A stretch of 64,000 nt of DNA, from the NCBI RefSeq assembly GCF_009733795.1, contig NZ_WNXX01000014.1:1-64000 (forward strand). Reading direction: 5' to 3'. The notes below the pieces were generated by a model that made no database searches, had not been told where the DNA came from, and was given only the letters and a program-made list of their open reading frames with translations. A program made the position numbers and the translations under genes. Origin of the DNA: Actinotalea caeni. Lineage in GTDB: Bacteria > Actinomycetota > Actinomycetes > Actinomycetales > Beutenbergiaceae. Below, piece by piece: positions 16,857 through 26,204 of this stretch; the stretch's first letter is position 1; every line of letters starts with the position of its first letter.

Positions 16857-18317
16857 GTGTCCACGATGAGCGATCTGATCGACCGGAACGGGGCGATCTC
16901 GCCCGCCGACGTCGAGTGGCTGCACCTGCTGGTGGGGGACTGGCAGGTGATCTCCGACCTCGCGTTCGCCGACCTCGTGCTGTGGCTGCCCACGCAGGAC
17001 GACGACTTCGTCGCCATCGCGCAGTGCCGGCCGTCGACCGCGGCGACCGTGCACCACGAGGACATCGTCGGCAGCCACGCCCCGCGCGGCTTCGTCGCGA
17101 CGCTGCGCGAGGCGATGACGACGCAGCAGATCTGCCGGGTCGGGGAGGCGCGCTGGACCGGTGCCTACGCGATCCGCGAGGAGGCGATCCCGGTCGTGCG
17201 GGCGGGCCGCACGATCGCCGTCATCGCCCGTGAGACACACCTCGGCGCGAGCCGGACCCCGAGCCGGCTGGAGATCAACTACGTCGAGTCGGCCGACGAG
17301 CTGTGCGGCATGATCGCGCGCGGCGAGTTCCCGGCCGCCAACGCCGCGACCGGGCGGCGCCGCGGCGCCCCGCGGGTGGGCGACGGCCTCGTCCGGCTCA
17401 ACAGCGAGGGCGAGGTGCTCTACGCCAGCCCGAACGCGCTCTCGGCGTTCCACTGGCTCGGCGTCTCCGACGAGATCGTGGGCCGCTCGCTCGCCGAGGT
17501 GATCACGCCCCTGATCGAGGACTCCAACCCGGTCGACGAGTCGATGCCGCTCGTGCTCATGGGGCGGGCGGCGTGGCGCACCGACATCGAGTCGCGCGGG
17601 GTGTCGCTGTCGCTGCGCGCCCAGCCGGTCACCGAGCACGGCACCCGCATGGGCGCGGTGCTGCTCGTGCGCGACGTCTCCGAGCTGCGCCGCCGCGAGC
17701 GCGAGCTCATGACGAAGGACGCGACCATCCGGGAGATCCACCACCGGGTGAAGAACAACCTGCAGACCGTCGCGGCGCTGCTGCGGCTGCAGGCCCGTCG
17801 CAGCACCTCGACCGAGGTCAAGGAGGCGCTCGACGGCGCGATGCGCCGGGTCGCGACGATCGCGACCGTCCACGAGGCGCTGTCGCAGACGATCGACGAG
17901 GTCGTCGACTTCGACGACGTGTTCGGGCGTGCGCTGCGGCTCGCCGCCGACGTCGCGGCGTTCGGGGGCGCGCCGGTGACGTTCGTCCGCGAGGGCGCCT
18001 TCGGGCGCGTCACGGCCGCCGACGCCACCCCGCTCGCGGTCATCCTCACCGAGCTGGTGACCAACGCCGTCGAGCACGGGCTGGCGCGCCAGGGCGGCAC
18101 GGTCACCGTCGCGTCCTCGCGCGAGGGGCGCACGCTCACGGTCAAGGTCATCGACGACGGCGTCGGCGTCGACCCGTCGGCGATGGACGGGCTCGGCACC
18201 CAGATCGTCACGACGCTGGTCGACACCGTCCTGGACGGCTCGATCTCATGGGCCAGCCGCACCGGCGGCGGCACCGAGGTGACGTTGCAGACGCGGCTCG
18301 CGGAGATGAATGAATGA
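16857..18317 (+). CDS. pdtaS: Cytosolic sensor histidine kinase PdtaS
   Basis: 486 residues, no membrane helices, as in PdtaS. The N-terminal ~150 residues form a GAF-like domain, followed by a PAS domain (LVRLNSEGEVLYASPNALSAF, ~residue 180). The kinase core is HisKA_2: REIHHRVKNNLQTVAALLRL with the phosphoacceptor His at about 295, then an ATPase domain (ELVTNAVEHG, DDGVGVDP). In mycobacteria PdtaS signals to the RNA-binding antiterminator PdtaR; no pdtaR gene is in this window. The gene is convergent with whiB1, the same arrangement as Rv3220c and Rv3219 in Mycobacterium tuberculosis, which strengthens the assignment. Confidence 0.88.
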   Translation: MSTMSDLIDRNGAISPADVEWLHLLVGDWQVISDLAFADLVLWLPTQDDDFVAIAQCRPSTAATVHHEDIVGSHAPRGFVATLREAMTTQQICRVGEARWTGAYAIREEAIPVVRAGRTIAVIARETHLGASRTPSRLEINYVESADELCGMIARGEFPAANAATGRRRGAPRVGDGLVRLNSEGEVLYASPNALSAFHWLGVSDEIVGRSLAEVITPLIEDSNPVDESMPLVLMGRAAWRTDIESRGVSLSLRAQPVTEHGTRMGAVLLVRDVSELRRRERELMTKDATIREIHHRVKNNLQTVAALLRLQARRSTSTEVKEALDGAMRRVATIATVHEALSQTIDEVVDFDDVFGRALRLAADVAAFGGAPVTFVREGAFGRVTAADATPLAVILTELVTNAVEHGLARQGGTVTVASSREGRTLTVKVIDDGVGVDPSAMDGLGTQIVTTLVDTVLDGSISWASRTGGGTEVTLQTRLAEMNE

Positions 18318-18350
18318 GCCGTCGGGGTATTTGCTGAAATGCATGAAAAT

Positions 18351-18381
18351 CGCCCCGGCGCTCTTTTCGAGCGCCGGGGCG
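18351..18381. terminator. Bidirectional terminator between pdtaS and whiB1
   Basis: A perfect 13-bp GC stem (CGCCCCGGCGCTC / GAGCGCCGGGGCG) around a TTTTC loop, between two convergent genes, with an A-run on the left and a few A residues on the right. Confidence 0.85.
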
Positions 18382-18397
18382 AAAGTGAAGAAGTGTG

Positions 18398-18646
18398 TCA
18401 GCCCGCGCGGCGCGCACGTGCCGTGCGCCGCTTGAGCGCTCGGCGCTCGTCCTCGGACATCCCACCCCACACACCGGAGTCCTGACCGGTCTCGATCGCC
18501 CAGCGCAGGCACTGGTCGACGACGTCGCAGCGGCGGCAGACCGCCTTCGCCTCCTCGATCTGCACGAGAGCCGGGCCGGTGTTCCCGATCGGGAAGAACA
18601 GCTCGGGGTCCTCGGTCAGGCAGGCGGCCTTGTGGCGCCAATCCAT
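18398..18646 (-). CDS. whiB1: WhiB1-type iron-sulfur transcription regulator
   Basis: 82 residues from ATG 18646. The start MDWRHKAAC, the four cluster-binding cysteines at 9, 37, 40 and 46, the turn GVWGGMSEDERRALKRR and a basic tail are those of WhiB1, which carries a nitric-oxide-sensitive 4Fe-4S cluster and binds the housekeeping sigma factor. It is essential in mycobacteria. A longer in-frame start exists at 18730 but would add residues absent from the family. About 245 bp upstream, to 18891, hold its promoter region; I see no other gene there. Confidence 0.93.
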   Translation of the reverse strand: MDWRHKAACLTEDPELFFPIGNTGPALVQIEEAKAVCRRCDVVDQCLRWAIETGQDSGVWGGMSEDERRALKRRTARARRAG

Positions 18647-18879
18647 GCGTGTAGCCCTCCTAGCGAGCAAGGGGAGGGGCGGCGTCGCCGCCCGTCGTGG
18701 CCGCGTACCGCATCTGGGCAGCACGACCAAAGGGAAATTGACCGAGATCCAGTTTCACATGCACGCATCAGCGGCACAAGGGGTTCAACAAGACAGATGT
18801 CGGAGAAGCCGTGAGACCTCCCTCACAGGTCTGCGGACAGGCCCACGTCGTGCCGCCGCTCGCCGCCACGGGCAGCGCC

Positions 18880-18885
18880 TAGGCT
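18880..18885 (+). promoter_or_regulatory. -10 box of a leaderless promoter
   Basis: TAGGCT, 6 nt before the GTG at 18892. Confidence 0.55.
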
Positions 18886-18891
18886 GGCACC

Positions 18892-19365
18892 GTGCCCGAC
18901 CGTCTGCCGCCCGAGGAGCCCGTGCGCGCCCCGGCGCCCGCGCCCGTGGAGGACCCCTGGCGCAACCTGCCGCTGCTCGCGGCGCTCGTCGTCGCCGGCC
19001 TCGAGGCGGTCGCCCTCGTGGTCGTCGCCGTCGGGTCGGTCGTGAGCGCGGCGCGCGAGGGCTGGAGCGGCGCGGCGGTCGCGATCGCGCTGGCGGTCGT
19101 GCTGCTGCTGTTCGTGCTGCTGCTGGTCGCCGGGATCAACGCGCTGTGGCACGGCCGCCGCTGGGGTCGCGGCCCGGTGCTCACCTGGCAGCTCATCCAG
19201 GCGGCCATCGCGGTCGGCGCCGTCGGCGAGGGCCCCGCGTGGGCGGTCTACCCCGCCCTGGCCGCCTCGCTCGCGGTCGCGGCCGGGCTGCTGCTGCCGG
19301 CGTCGGTGGCCGCGACGAACCGACCTTCGTCGTCCTCCTCCTCGGGCACCGGCACCGTCCTCTGA
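18892..19365 (+). CDS. Small four-helix membrane protein
   Basis: 157 residues from a leaderless GTG. A Pro/Ala/Glu-rich cytoplasmic start (~20 residues) is followed by four hydrophobic segments (about 27-55, 60-83, 98-115, 118-142) and a Ser-rich tail. The family is common in actinobacteria and has no known function. Its last 118 bp overlap the end of the convergent FtsK-like gene on the other strand. The overlap is real if both stops are used, and it would produce complementary 3' ends. Confidence 0.65.
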   Translation: MPDRLPPEEPVRAPAPAPVEDPWRNLPLLAALVVAGLEAVALVVVAVGSVVSAAREGWSGAAVAIALAVVLLLFVLLLVAGINALWHGRRWGRGPVLTWQLIQAAIAVGAVGEGPAWAVYPALAASLAVAAGLLLPASVAATNRPSSSSSSGTGTVL

Positions 19366-22300
19366 GCCGCCCGGCACCGGTCGACCTGCACCGGTTCGGC
19401 ACGGCCCGCCGTCACGAGCACGCCCCTGCCCGCGCGGCGCGGACCCGCGACAAGCGGCCGCAGCTCCGGCCCGGTCCACGGCGGTGCGCCGTCCTCGCCC
19501 AGCACCAGCAGCACGTCGGGGTCGCGCAGCCGCCGTGCGAGGTCGTGGTAGGCCGCCGCGAGAGGCCCGGGCCGCGCCGTCGCGAGCAGCGTCACGCCGC
19601 GCTCGGCGCACGAGGCGGCGGCGGCTGCTGCCGTCGCGGCGAGCCGGTCGACGTCGTCGAGAACCAGCACGCCCGCCCCGGTCGATGGCACCTCCGCAGG
19701 GTCGGTCCACACCGTGCGGCCGGAGGCGCGTAGCCGTGCCGCGAGCATGCGCAGCGCCGTCGTGCGACCGCTGCGGGGCCCGCCGAGCACCAGCCACGCG
19801 GCGCCGTCGGGCAGCGGGGCACCCACCGGGCCGTACGCCGCCCCGCCGAGGCCGACCAACAGCCACGTCGAACCGGGCACGACGCCTGTCCCGGGAGGCA
19901 GGTCGACGAGCGTCGGCAGCGGTTCCAGCCGCTGCGGTGCCGTGGCCGGGGTCGGCCAGGGGCCGGTCGCGTCCGACGTCGCGACGTGGGCCGTGCGCGC
20001 CGACCGTCCGTCGAGCAGCACGCCGCGGCCCGGCGGGGAACCGAGGTCGACGAGCTCGCGGGGCACCCCGGCGACCAGGGCGTCGGTCACGTCCCGCGGC
20101 GCGAGCACGAGGTGGTGCCGCAGCTGGACGGCCCACCGCGTCGCCGGTGTCGCCGAGGTCAGCACCACGCCCAGCCGGTGGCGACGCGCCTCCCGCAGCA
20201 GGTCCTGCAGCATCTCGGTGCCGCGGCCGAAGCCGAGCACCTCGTCGAGAGCGCGCGCGGCGGCGTCCACGTCGTCGACGACGAGCAGCTCCGGCTGCGG
20301 TCGCGGGCCGCGCAGCTCCTGCAGCAGCCGGTGCAGGCGTGCGACGTCGTCGGGCCCGCAGACGGTCCCGCGCGCGGGTGCGGCCGGCGGCACCACGGGC
20401 CCGCCGGCGACGGCGTGCGTCACGACACCCCGCGCCACCGCCTCGCGCGCGAGGGTCCGGGCCGCCGTGCTGCGGCCGCTCCCGGGCGGCCCGCTGATCA
20501 GCAGCGACTCGCCGGTCGCCAGGTGCCAACCGGCGTGCCGCTGGCGGTCCGGCTCGTCGAGGAGCAGCAGCGGCACCCCCGCGACCGCCGGCTCGGGCAG
20601 CGCGCGGGTCGGCACGACGTCCGGCAGCTGGGGTGCCCACGGCGGCACCACGCGCACGAGGGACGCGTCCGCCCCGGCCGCCGTCGCGCACGCCGCCGTG
20701 ACGGCGCCGACCAGCCGGGCGACGCCATCGTCGACCGCACCCGGCCACGCGACCTGCACCGTGACGGCGGCGTCGGTGCGCAGCACAGCCCGTCCGGGGA
20801 CCGCCGGGAGGGACGCCGCGGCGGCGTCGCCCAGCACGTCGACCGAGTCGGTCTGCTCGAGCACCCGCAGGCACACGCGCACCGCGATGTTCGCCCGCAT
20901 GTCCGCGGTCACGGCGCCGCCGGGGCGTTGCGTGGCGAGCACGAGGTGGATGCCCAGCGAGCGGCCCTGCGCCGCGAGCCGCACCAGCCCGTCCAGCAGG
21001 TCGGGGTGGGTGTCGGCGAGCGTGCGGAACTCGTCGACGACCACGAGCAGCCTGGGCAGCGAGCGGCCCCGGTCGTGCAGCTCCGCCAGCGACCGGCAGC
21101 CCGCGTCGGCGAGCACCCGCTCACGACGCGCGACCTCGGCACGCAGCCCGGCGAGCGCGCGCGCGGTGCTGCCGCTGTCGAGGTCGGTGAGCACCCCGAC
21201 GACGTGGGGGAGCGCCGCGAGAGCACCGAACGTGGCGCCGCCCTTGTAGTCGACGAGCAGCACGTGCAGGTCGGCGGGCGCGTGCGCGAGCGCCAGCCCG
21301 AGCACCCAGGTCGTGAGCAGCTCCGACTTGCCGGAGCCGGTGGTGCCCGCGACGAGCGCGTGCGGGCCGGCCGCGGCGAGGTCCAGCCACACCGGGCCCT
21401 GCTCGCCGGCGCCCACCGGCACCACGAGCCCGGCGGGCCGGTCGCGCCACCGGGCGATCACCTCGCGCGGGGTCGGGGTGCCGACGAGCTCGGTCAGCGG
21501 CACGACGGCGGGCAGCCCCGCCGCGCCCGTCGATGCCCGCGCCAGCGCGAGCGCGATCTCGTGCGCCCACGCCGTGCCGACGGTGCGGTCGTGCCGCTCG
21601 CTCACCTCGACGACCTCGGCGCAGCCCGGCGGCACCTGCGCGAGCGACGGCGCGACGACCAGCGCGACGGCGTCGCGCGGCAGCGCAGGGGCGCCGCCCG
21701 CGGCGGCCTCGACGACCACGACTCGCGACGCGCTCGCGCTGGTGGCCGTGTGCGGCAGCGGTGCCGCCCAGTCCCAGCCCGGCGGCACCACGACCGCCAG
21801 GTCCTCGGGAGGGTGGGCGTGGACGAGCTGGCACAGCAGCCACCGCACCATCGCGCGCGCGGCCTCGGACGGTCCGACGACTGCGACGGCGTGGCCGGGG
21901 TCGGGGACCGCGACGGTGCGGTGCCGTGCTCGCCGACCGTGCCCGGCCCAGCCCGCGTCGAGCAGGTCGACCTCGCGGCGCCACGGGTGGTCGGCCGCGG
22001 CGAGCAGCCCGGCCGGGTCGGGCGGCGGAGCGGGCGGTGGCGGCTCGGGGTGGGACCGGCGCCGTGCGGCGCGCTGACGCCACCACGGCCAGACGACCGC
22101 GGCCACCAGCGCGAGCGGCAGCACGACCCAGGTCACGGCACGCCACGGGCTGCTCGCGGCGCTCGTCAGCGCCAGCGGCACCATCGAGGCTGCCATCGCC
22201 AGCGGCACCAGCAGCCGCAGCCCCAGCCCCTCGCCGAGGTCGGGCGAGGGCGTCGCCTCGGCCGGGGGCGCCAGCCCTGGGTGCGGCCGGACCTCCAGGA

Positions 22301-22640
22301 CCGTGCCGCCCGCGACGAGCCGGGACCCGACGGGCACCGGCCGCCAGCGGCGCCGCAGCCGGCGCCCGCGAGCGTGCACGACCCGACCCGAGCGCCGCCG
22401 GCGGGCGCGCCGGAGCCGCACCACGCGGCCGGTGAGCGCACGTGCCTGCAACCGGCCGCGCCGGTCGCGCAGCGCGAGGTGGTGCCGCGACAGGTCGGGG
22501 TCCGCGAGCGGCAGGTCGGCGTCCGGTGCCCGCCCGACGACCACCGCACGGTCCTCGGGCAGCGGCGCGACCCACCCGCCGTCGGGCCCCTCGACGACCG
22601 CGACGTGGTGACGGCTCCCGGCTCGGCTCACCCCGACCAT
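19248..22640 (-). CDS. FHA-FtsK/SpoIIIE ATPase, EssC/EccC-like
   Basis: About 1130 residues. Order: FHA domain (VVVGRAPDADLPL then LSRHHLALRDR, residues ~33-60), a basic stretch, two membrane helices (~155-200), then three RecA-like ATPase modules with Walker A GTTGSGKSE near 429, GPPGSGRST near 717 and GGPRSGRTT near 952. Module 1 has a full Walker B (LLVVVDEF). This is the architecture of the type VII secretion motor EssC (FHA, two helices, three ATPases) rather than EccC, which lacks FHA. No WXG100 substrate, EccB/EccD or EsaA-like gene is near, so it is an orphan here. ATG 22640 chosen; a GTG 9 nt later is possible. Confidence 0.82.
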   Translation of the reverse strand: MVGVSRAGSRHHVAVVEGPDGGWVAPLPEDRAVVVGRAPDADLPLADPDLSRHHLALRDRRGRLQARALTGRVVRLRRARRRRSGRVVHARGRRLRRRWRPVPVGSRLVAGGTVLEVRPHPGLAPPAEATPSPDLGEGLGLRLLVPLAMAASMVPLALTSAASSPWRAVTWVVLPLALVAAVVWPWWRQRAARRRSHPEPPPPAPPPDPAGLLAAADHPWRREVDLLDAGWAGHGRRARHRTVAVPDPGHAVAVVGPSEAARAMVRWLLCQLVHAHPPEDLAVVVPPGWDWAAPLPHTATSASASRVVVVEAAAGGAPALPRDAVALVVAPSLAQVPPGCAEVVEVSERHDRTVGTAWAHEIALALARASTGAAGLPAVVPLTELVGTPTPREVIARWRDRPAGLVVPVGAGEQGPVWLDLAAAGPHALVAGTTGSGKSELLTTWVLGLALAHAPADLHVLLVDYKGGATFGALAALPHVVGVLTDLDSGSTARALAGLRAEVARRERVLADAGCRSLAELHDRGRSLPRLLVVVDEFRTLADTHPDLLDGLVRLAAQGRSLGIHLVLATQRPGGAVTADMRANIAVRVCLRVLEQTDSVDVLGDAAAASLPAVPGRAVLRTDAAVTVQVAWPGAVDDGVARLVGAVTAACATAAGADASLVRVVPPWAPQLPDVVPTRALPEPAVAGVPLLLLDEPDRQRHAGWHLATGESLLISGPPGSGRSTAARTLAREAVARGVVTHAVAGGPVVPPAAPARGTVCGPDDVARLHRLLQELRGPRPQPELLVVDDVDAAARALDEVLGFGRGTEMLQDLLREARRHRLGVVLTSATPATRWAVQLRHHLVLAPRDVTDALVAGVPRELVDLGSPPGRGVLLDGRSARTAHVATSDATGPWPTPATAPQRLEPLPTLVDLPPGTGVVPGSTWLLVGLGGAAYGPVGAPLPDGAAWLVLGGPRSGRTTALRMLAARLRASGRTVWTDPAEVPSTGAGVLVLDDVDRLAATAAAAAASCAERGVTLLATARPGPLAAAYHDLARRLRDPDVLLVLGEDGAPPWTGPELRPLVAGPRRAGRGVLVTAGRAEPVQVDRCRAAQRTVPVPEEEDDEGRFVAATDAGSSSPAATASEAARAG

Positions 22641-22711
22641 GCTGCCGCGCAGCACGGCCGCGCCGCGGGGGCCTGTGGACAACCCCTGCGGCGCGGCCGC
22701 ACGTCGACCCG

Positions 22712-25288
22712 CTAGTCGGTCGCGAGCGCCGCCACCGGGGACTGCCGCACGGCGGAGCGCGCGGGCAGCACGGACGCGACCAGCCCGGCGACCAGCGCGA
22801 TGACCGCGACGGCGGCCAGCTGCGGCCACGGCACCCCGAGGCTGAGCGAGCCCAGCCCGCCGAGCACGACCGCAGCGCCGGCCCAGCCGTACAGCAGCCC
22901 CGCGACACCGCCGACCAGGGCGCCGACCGAGGCGATCAGCACCCCCTCGACCGCGAGCATGCCCCGCAGCTGGCCGCGGGTCAGGCCCATCGCGCGCAGC
23001 GTCGCGTTCTCGCGACGCCGCTCGAGCACCGACAGCGACAGCGTGTTGGCGACGCCGACCAGCGCGATGATCACCGCGACCGCCAGCAGGCCGAGCACGA
23101 CCGCCAGCAGCGTGTCGATCACCTGCCCGTAGGCGGCGCGCTCGACCGCGGCCCCGCCGACCTGGAGCACCGGTGCCGAACCGTCGGCCTCGGTGACCTC
23201 GTTGACCGCGTTCTGCACCGCTCCCGCGGTCGCGACCGCGTCGGCGTCGTCGGCCATCCGTGCGTAGATCGTCGTCACCTGCGCGTCCGGCACGAGCATC
23301 TCGGCCGCCTCGGGGGTGACGTAGGCGGTGTTCTGCCCGACGTCGCCCGGCACCATGCGCAGGTCGAGCGTGGTGCCGTCGGAGCCCGTGACGGTGACGG
23401 TCTCGCCGTCGAGGTCGCCGAGCTCGTAGGTCCAGCCGATGACCATGACGCCGTCCGTGAGGCCGTCGAGCGCGTCGGAGCGCATGACGTCCCCGAGGTC
23501 GCCGGAGTCGACCGCCATGAGGTCGACGTAGGTCGTGAGGTCGCCGGTGCCGATCTCGACGGACCCCGTCCGCAGCGTCGCCGTGGCGGCGACACCCTCG
23601 GTCTGCCGGACCGCCTCGACCTGCTCGGGCGTGACGCCGACCGAGGTGTCGCCGACCTGCGCGACGACGTCGACAGGGAAGGAGGAGTCGAGCTCGTCCA
23701 TGAGGGTGTGCCGGGCCGAGTAGGCGCCGGTCGACATCATGACGACGAGGGCCACGCCGATGACCAGCGCGTTCGTCGTGGCCGCGGTGCGGCGCGGGTT
23801 GCGCACGGCGTTCGCGGTCGCGATCCGTGCGGGGACGCTCTTGCCGGCGAGCCGGCCGAGCAGCGGCAGCAGCCGGGGCACGAGGAACACCGAGCCGACG
23901 AGGATGCCGGTGAGCGAGATCAGCCCGCCCAGCACGCCGATCGCGAGCCCGCCCAGCATGGCCGCGTCAGCGCTGTCGGTGTCGCTGAGGCCGAGCGAGA
24001 GGGCGACGCCACCGGCCAGCATGAGCGCACCGACCAGCGTCGCTGCCACGGTGAGCGTCATCCGCAGCCGGCCCGCGCCCTGCTCGGACGGACCCTCGAC
24101 CGGGCGCAGCGCCGCGACCGGGGCCACCCGGGTCGCCATCCGCGCCGGCACCAGGGCCGACAGCAGCGTGACCAGCACGCCGACACCGAGCGTGACCACG
24201 GGGACCGGCCAGCTGAACGGCACCGTGGTGCCGATCGTCGAGCTGGCGAACGCCCCGTCGAGCACCCGGACGCCGATCATGACGACCCCGGTGCCGAGCG
24301 CCAGCCCGGCCAGCGAGGCCAGCAGCCCGACGAGGGTCGCCTCGAGCAGCACCGAGCGTCGGATCTGGCCGCGGCTGGCACCGACGCAGCGCAGCAGCGC
24401 GAGCGTGCGGGTGCGCTGCGCCACCAGCACCTGGAAGGTGTTGCTGATGACGAGCCCGGCGACCGAGAGCGCGACCGCTGCGAAGCCGAGCATCACGACG
24501 AGGAACGTGACGTTGGAGCCGGTCTCCTGCGCGGTGCGCTCGGCCGCGAGCTCGGGCACGGTCCACACCGAGGCGTCGGCCAGCCCGGGCGCGGACTGCA
24601 GGTCCGCGCGCACGGACTCCAGGTCGGCGCCGTCGGCCAGCGCGACCAGCACGGTGCCGTAGAACTCCGGGTCGCCGCCGTTCTGCTCGGTGCGCCAGGC
24701 GTCGAGCGCCTCGGGCTCGAGCCGGCCACCGGCGCCCATGGCGAAGAAGTTGTCGCTGGCCTCCAGCAGCCCGACCACCTCGAGCCGGTCGGTGCGCTGC
24801 TCCTGGGTGTCGGTGGCCTCGTCGTAGACCTGGAAGCCCACCGGGACGACGTCGCCGATCTCGACGCCGAGCCGCTCGGCGACGTCGGCGGCGAGCACGA
24901 TCTCGTCCGCGGCTGTGGCGTCACGGCCCGAGGAGAGCGTGCCGACGGCGAGCCGGGGGTCGGACGGCGTGGGCGAGAACGAGACCCACTCGGTGGCGCG
25001 CGGCCCGGTCACCTCCAGGCCGAACCAGCTCTGCACGTCGGCGGTGGCGACGCCGTCGGTGCCGCGGACGGCGGCCACCTCCTCCGGGCCGATCGGCACG
25101 CCCTGGGCGTCGACGACGAGGTCGGCGTCGCCGTAGCTGGCGGTGAACGCGTCGTGGGTGGCGCGCTCCATGGTCGCGGACGCGAGCAGGCTGGCCGCGA
25201 CGAACGCGGTGCCCAGCAGGATCGCGATGGCGGCGGCGGTGAGCCTGCCCGCCGACGCGCGCATCTGGTCGAGGGTGGCGCGCAGCAT
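22712..25288 (-). CDS. MacB/FtsX-type ABC transporter permease
   Basis: 858 residues with duplicated FtsX domains: a helix at ~15-40, a large extracellular region, three helices (~265-370), a cytoplasmic hinge, four helices (~385-470), a second extracellular region and a last block of three helices (~740-850). Conserved FtsX strings appear twice (TLALLRCVGASRGQIRRSVL and ATLRAMGLTRGQLRGMLAVE). The start overlaps the ATPase gene stop (ATGA). Such transporters move no small solute; they act mechanically on lipoproteins, peptides or drugs at the outer face. With the neighbouring two-component pair this looks like an envelope-stress or antibiotic-peptide module. Confidence 0.88.
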   Translation of the reverse strand: MLRATLDQMRASAGRLTAAAIAILLGTAFVAASLLASATMERATHDAFTASYGDADLVVDAQGVPIGPEEVAAVRGTDGVATADVQSWFGLEVTGPRATEWVSFSPTPSDPRLAVGTLSSGRDATAADEIVLAADVAERLGVEIGDVVPVGFQVYDEATDTQEQRTDRLEVVGLLEASDNFFAMGAGGRLEPEALDAWRTEQNGGDPEFYGTVLVALADGADLESVRADLQSAPGLADASVWTVPELAAERTAQETGSNVTFLVVMLGFAAVALSVAGLVISNTFQVLVAQRTRTLALLRCVGASRGQIRRSVLLEATLVGLLASLAGLALGTGVVMIGVRVLDGAFASSTIGTTVPFSWPVPVVTLGVGVLVTLLSALVPARMATRVAPVAALRPVEGPSEQGAGRLRMTLTVAATLVGALMLAGGVALSLGLSDTDSADAAMLGGLAIGVLGGLISLTGILVGSVFLVPRLLPLLGRLAGKSVPARIATANAVRNPRRTAATTNALVIGVALVVMMSTGAYSARHTLMDELDSSFPVDVVAQVGDTSVGVTPEQVEAVRQTEGVAATATLRTGSVEIGTGDLTTYVDLMAVDSGDLGDVMRSDALDGLTDGVMVIGWTYELGDLDGETVTVTGSDGTTLDLRMVPGDVGQNTAYVTPEAAEMLVPDAQVTTIYARMADDADAVATAGAVQNAVNEVTEADGSAPVLQVGGAAVERAAYGQVIDTLLAVVLGLLAVAVIIALVGVANTLSLSVLERRRENATLRAMGLTRGQLRGMLAVEGVLIASVGALVGGVAGLLYGWAGAAVVLGGLGSLSLGVPWPQLAAVAVIALVAGLVASVLPARSAVRQSPVAALATD

Positions 25289-26082
25289 CAGCCGACCACC
25301 GTCGCAGCCGGGTTGCGCAGCGCGTCGAGGCCGGCGAGGACGCTCTCGGGCGTCGGGTCGGTGATCGAGCCGGCGATGCGGCCGTCGGCCAGCAGCACGA
25401 CGCGGTCGGCGTAGGCGGCGGCCGCGGGGTCGTGGGTGACCATGACGATCGTCTGGCCGAGCTCGCGCACCGAGCGGCGCAGGAACGACAGCACCTCGGT
25501 GCCGGAGCGGGAGTCGAGGTTGCCGGTGGGCTCGTCGGCGAAGACGACCTCGGGGCGGGTGGACAGCGCACGCGCGATCGCGACGCGCTGCTGCTGGCCG
25601 CCGGAGAGCTCGTGCGGCTTGTGGCTGAGGCGGTCGCCGAGGCCGAGGGTGCCGACGAGCGTGTCGTACCACTCGGTGTCGAGGCGGGTGCCGGCGAGCT
25701 GGGAGGGCAGCGCGATGTTCTGCGCGGCCGTGAACATCGGCAGCAGGTTGAAGGACTGGAACACGAAGCCGACGCGCTGGCGGCGCAGCAGCGTCAGCTG
25801 GTCGTCGTTGAGGGTGGTCAGCTCCGTGCCGCCGAGCCACGCCTGGCCGGCGGTCGCGGTGTCCAGTCCGGCGAGCAGGTGCATCAGCGTCGACTTGCCG
25901 GAGCCGCTCGGTCCCATGATCGCGGTGAACTCGCCCGCGGCGAAGGTGACGTCGACGCCGTCGAGCGCGTGCACGGCGACGTCGCCGCGTCCGTAGATCT
26001 TCGTGAGACCGACGGCGCGCGCGGCGGCCGGCGTCTCGGGGCGTGAGGGCGGTGAGGGCGGGGAAGGGATGGTCTGCGTCAT
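25288..26082 (-). CDS. ABC transporter ATPase, MacB/LolD type
   Basis: 264 residues. Walker A GPSGSGKST (~residue 56), Q-loop FVFQSFNLLP, signature [15 protein letters not shown], Walker [14 protein letters not shown] and H-loop MVTHDP are all intact. The FNLLP and LDSRSG strings are typical of the MacB/LolD branch, which pairs with FtsX-type permeases such as the one overlapping its 3' end. Genes for a two-component system lie 120 bp upstream in the same direction and may control it. Confidence 0.92.
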   Translation of the reverse strand: MTQTIPSPPSPPSRPETPAAARAVGLTKIYGRGDVAVHALDGVDVTFAAGEFTAIMGPSGSGKSTLMHLLAGLDTATAGQAWLGGTELTTLNDDQLTLLRRQRVGFVFQSFNLLPMFTAAQNIALPSQLAGTRLDTEWYDTLVGTLGLGDRLSHKPHELSGGQQQRVAIARALSTRPEVVFADEPTGNLDSRSGTEVLSFLRRSVRELGQTIVMVTHDPAAAAYADRVVLLADGRIAGSITDPTPESVLAGLDALRNPAATVVG

Positions 26083-26204
26083 GGTGACGACGCTAGGTCC
26101 GGCGCCGGGACCGCCGCGTCGCGCCCGGGTCGGGTCCGTGCGTCATCCCACGGGTGGACCCGCGCGCGGCGGGCGACACCGGGGTCGGAGCCGCCTGCCC
26201 GCCG

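Noticed and set aside
18811-18826. CRP site GTGAG-N6-CTCAC upstream of whiB1
   Set aside because: The distance between GTGA and TCAC is 8 bp, not the 6 bp of CRP-family sites, so it was not called.
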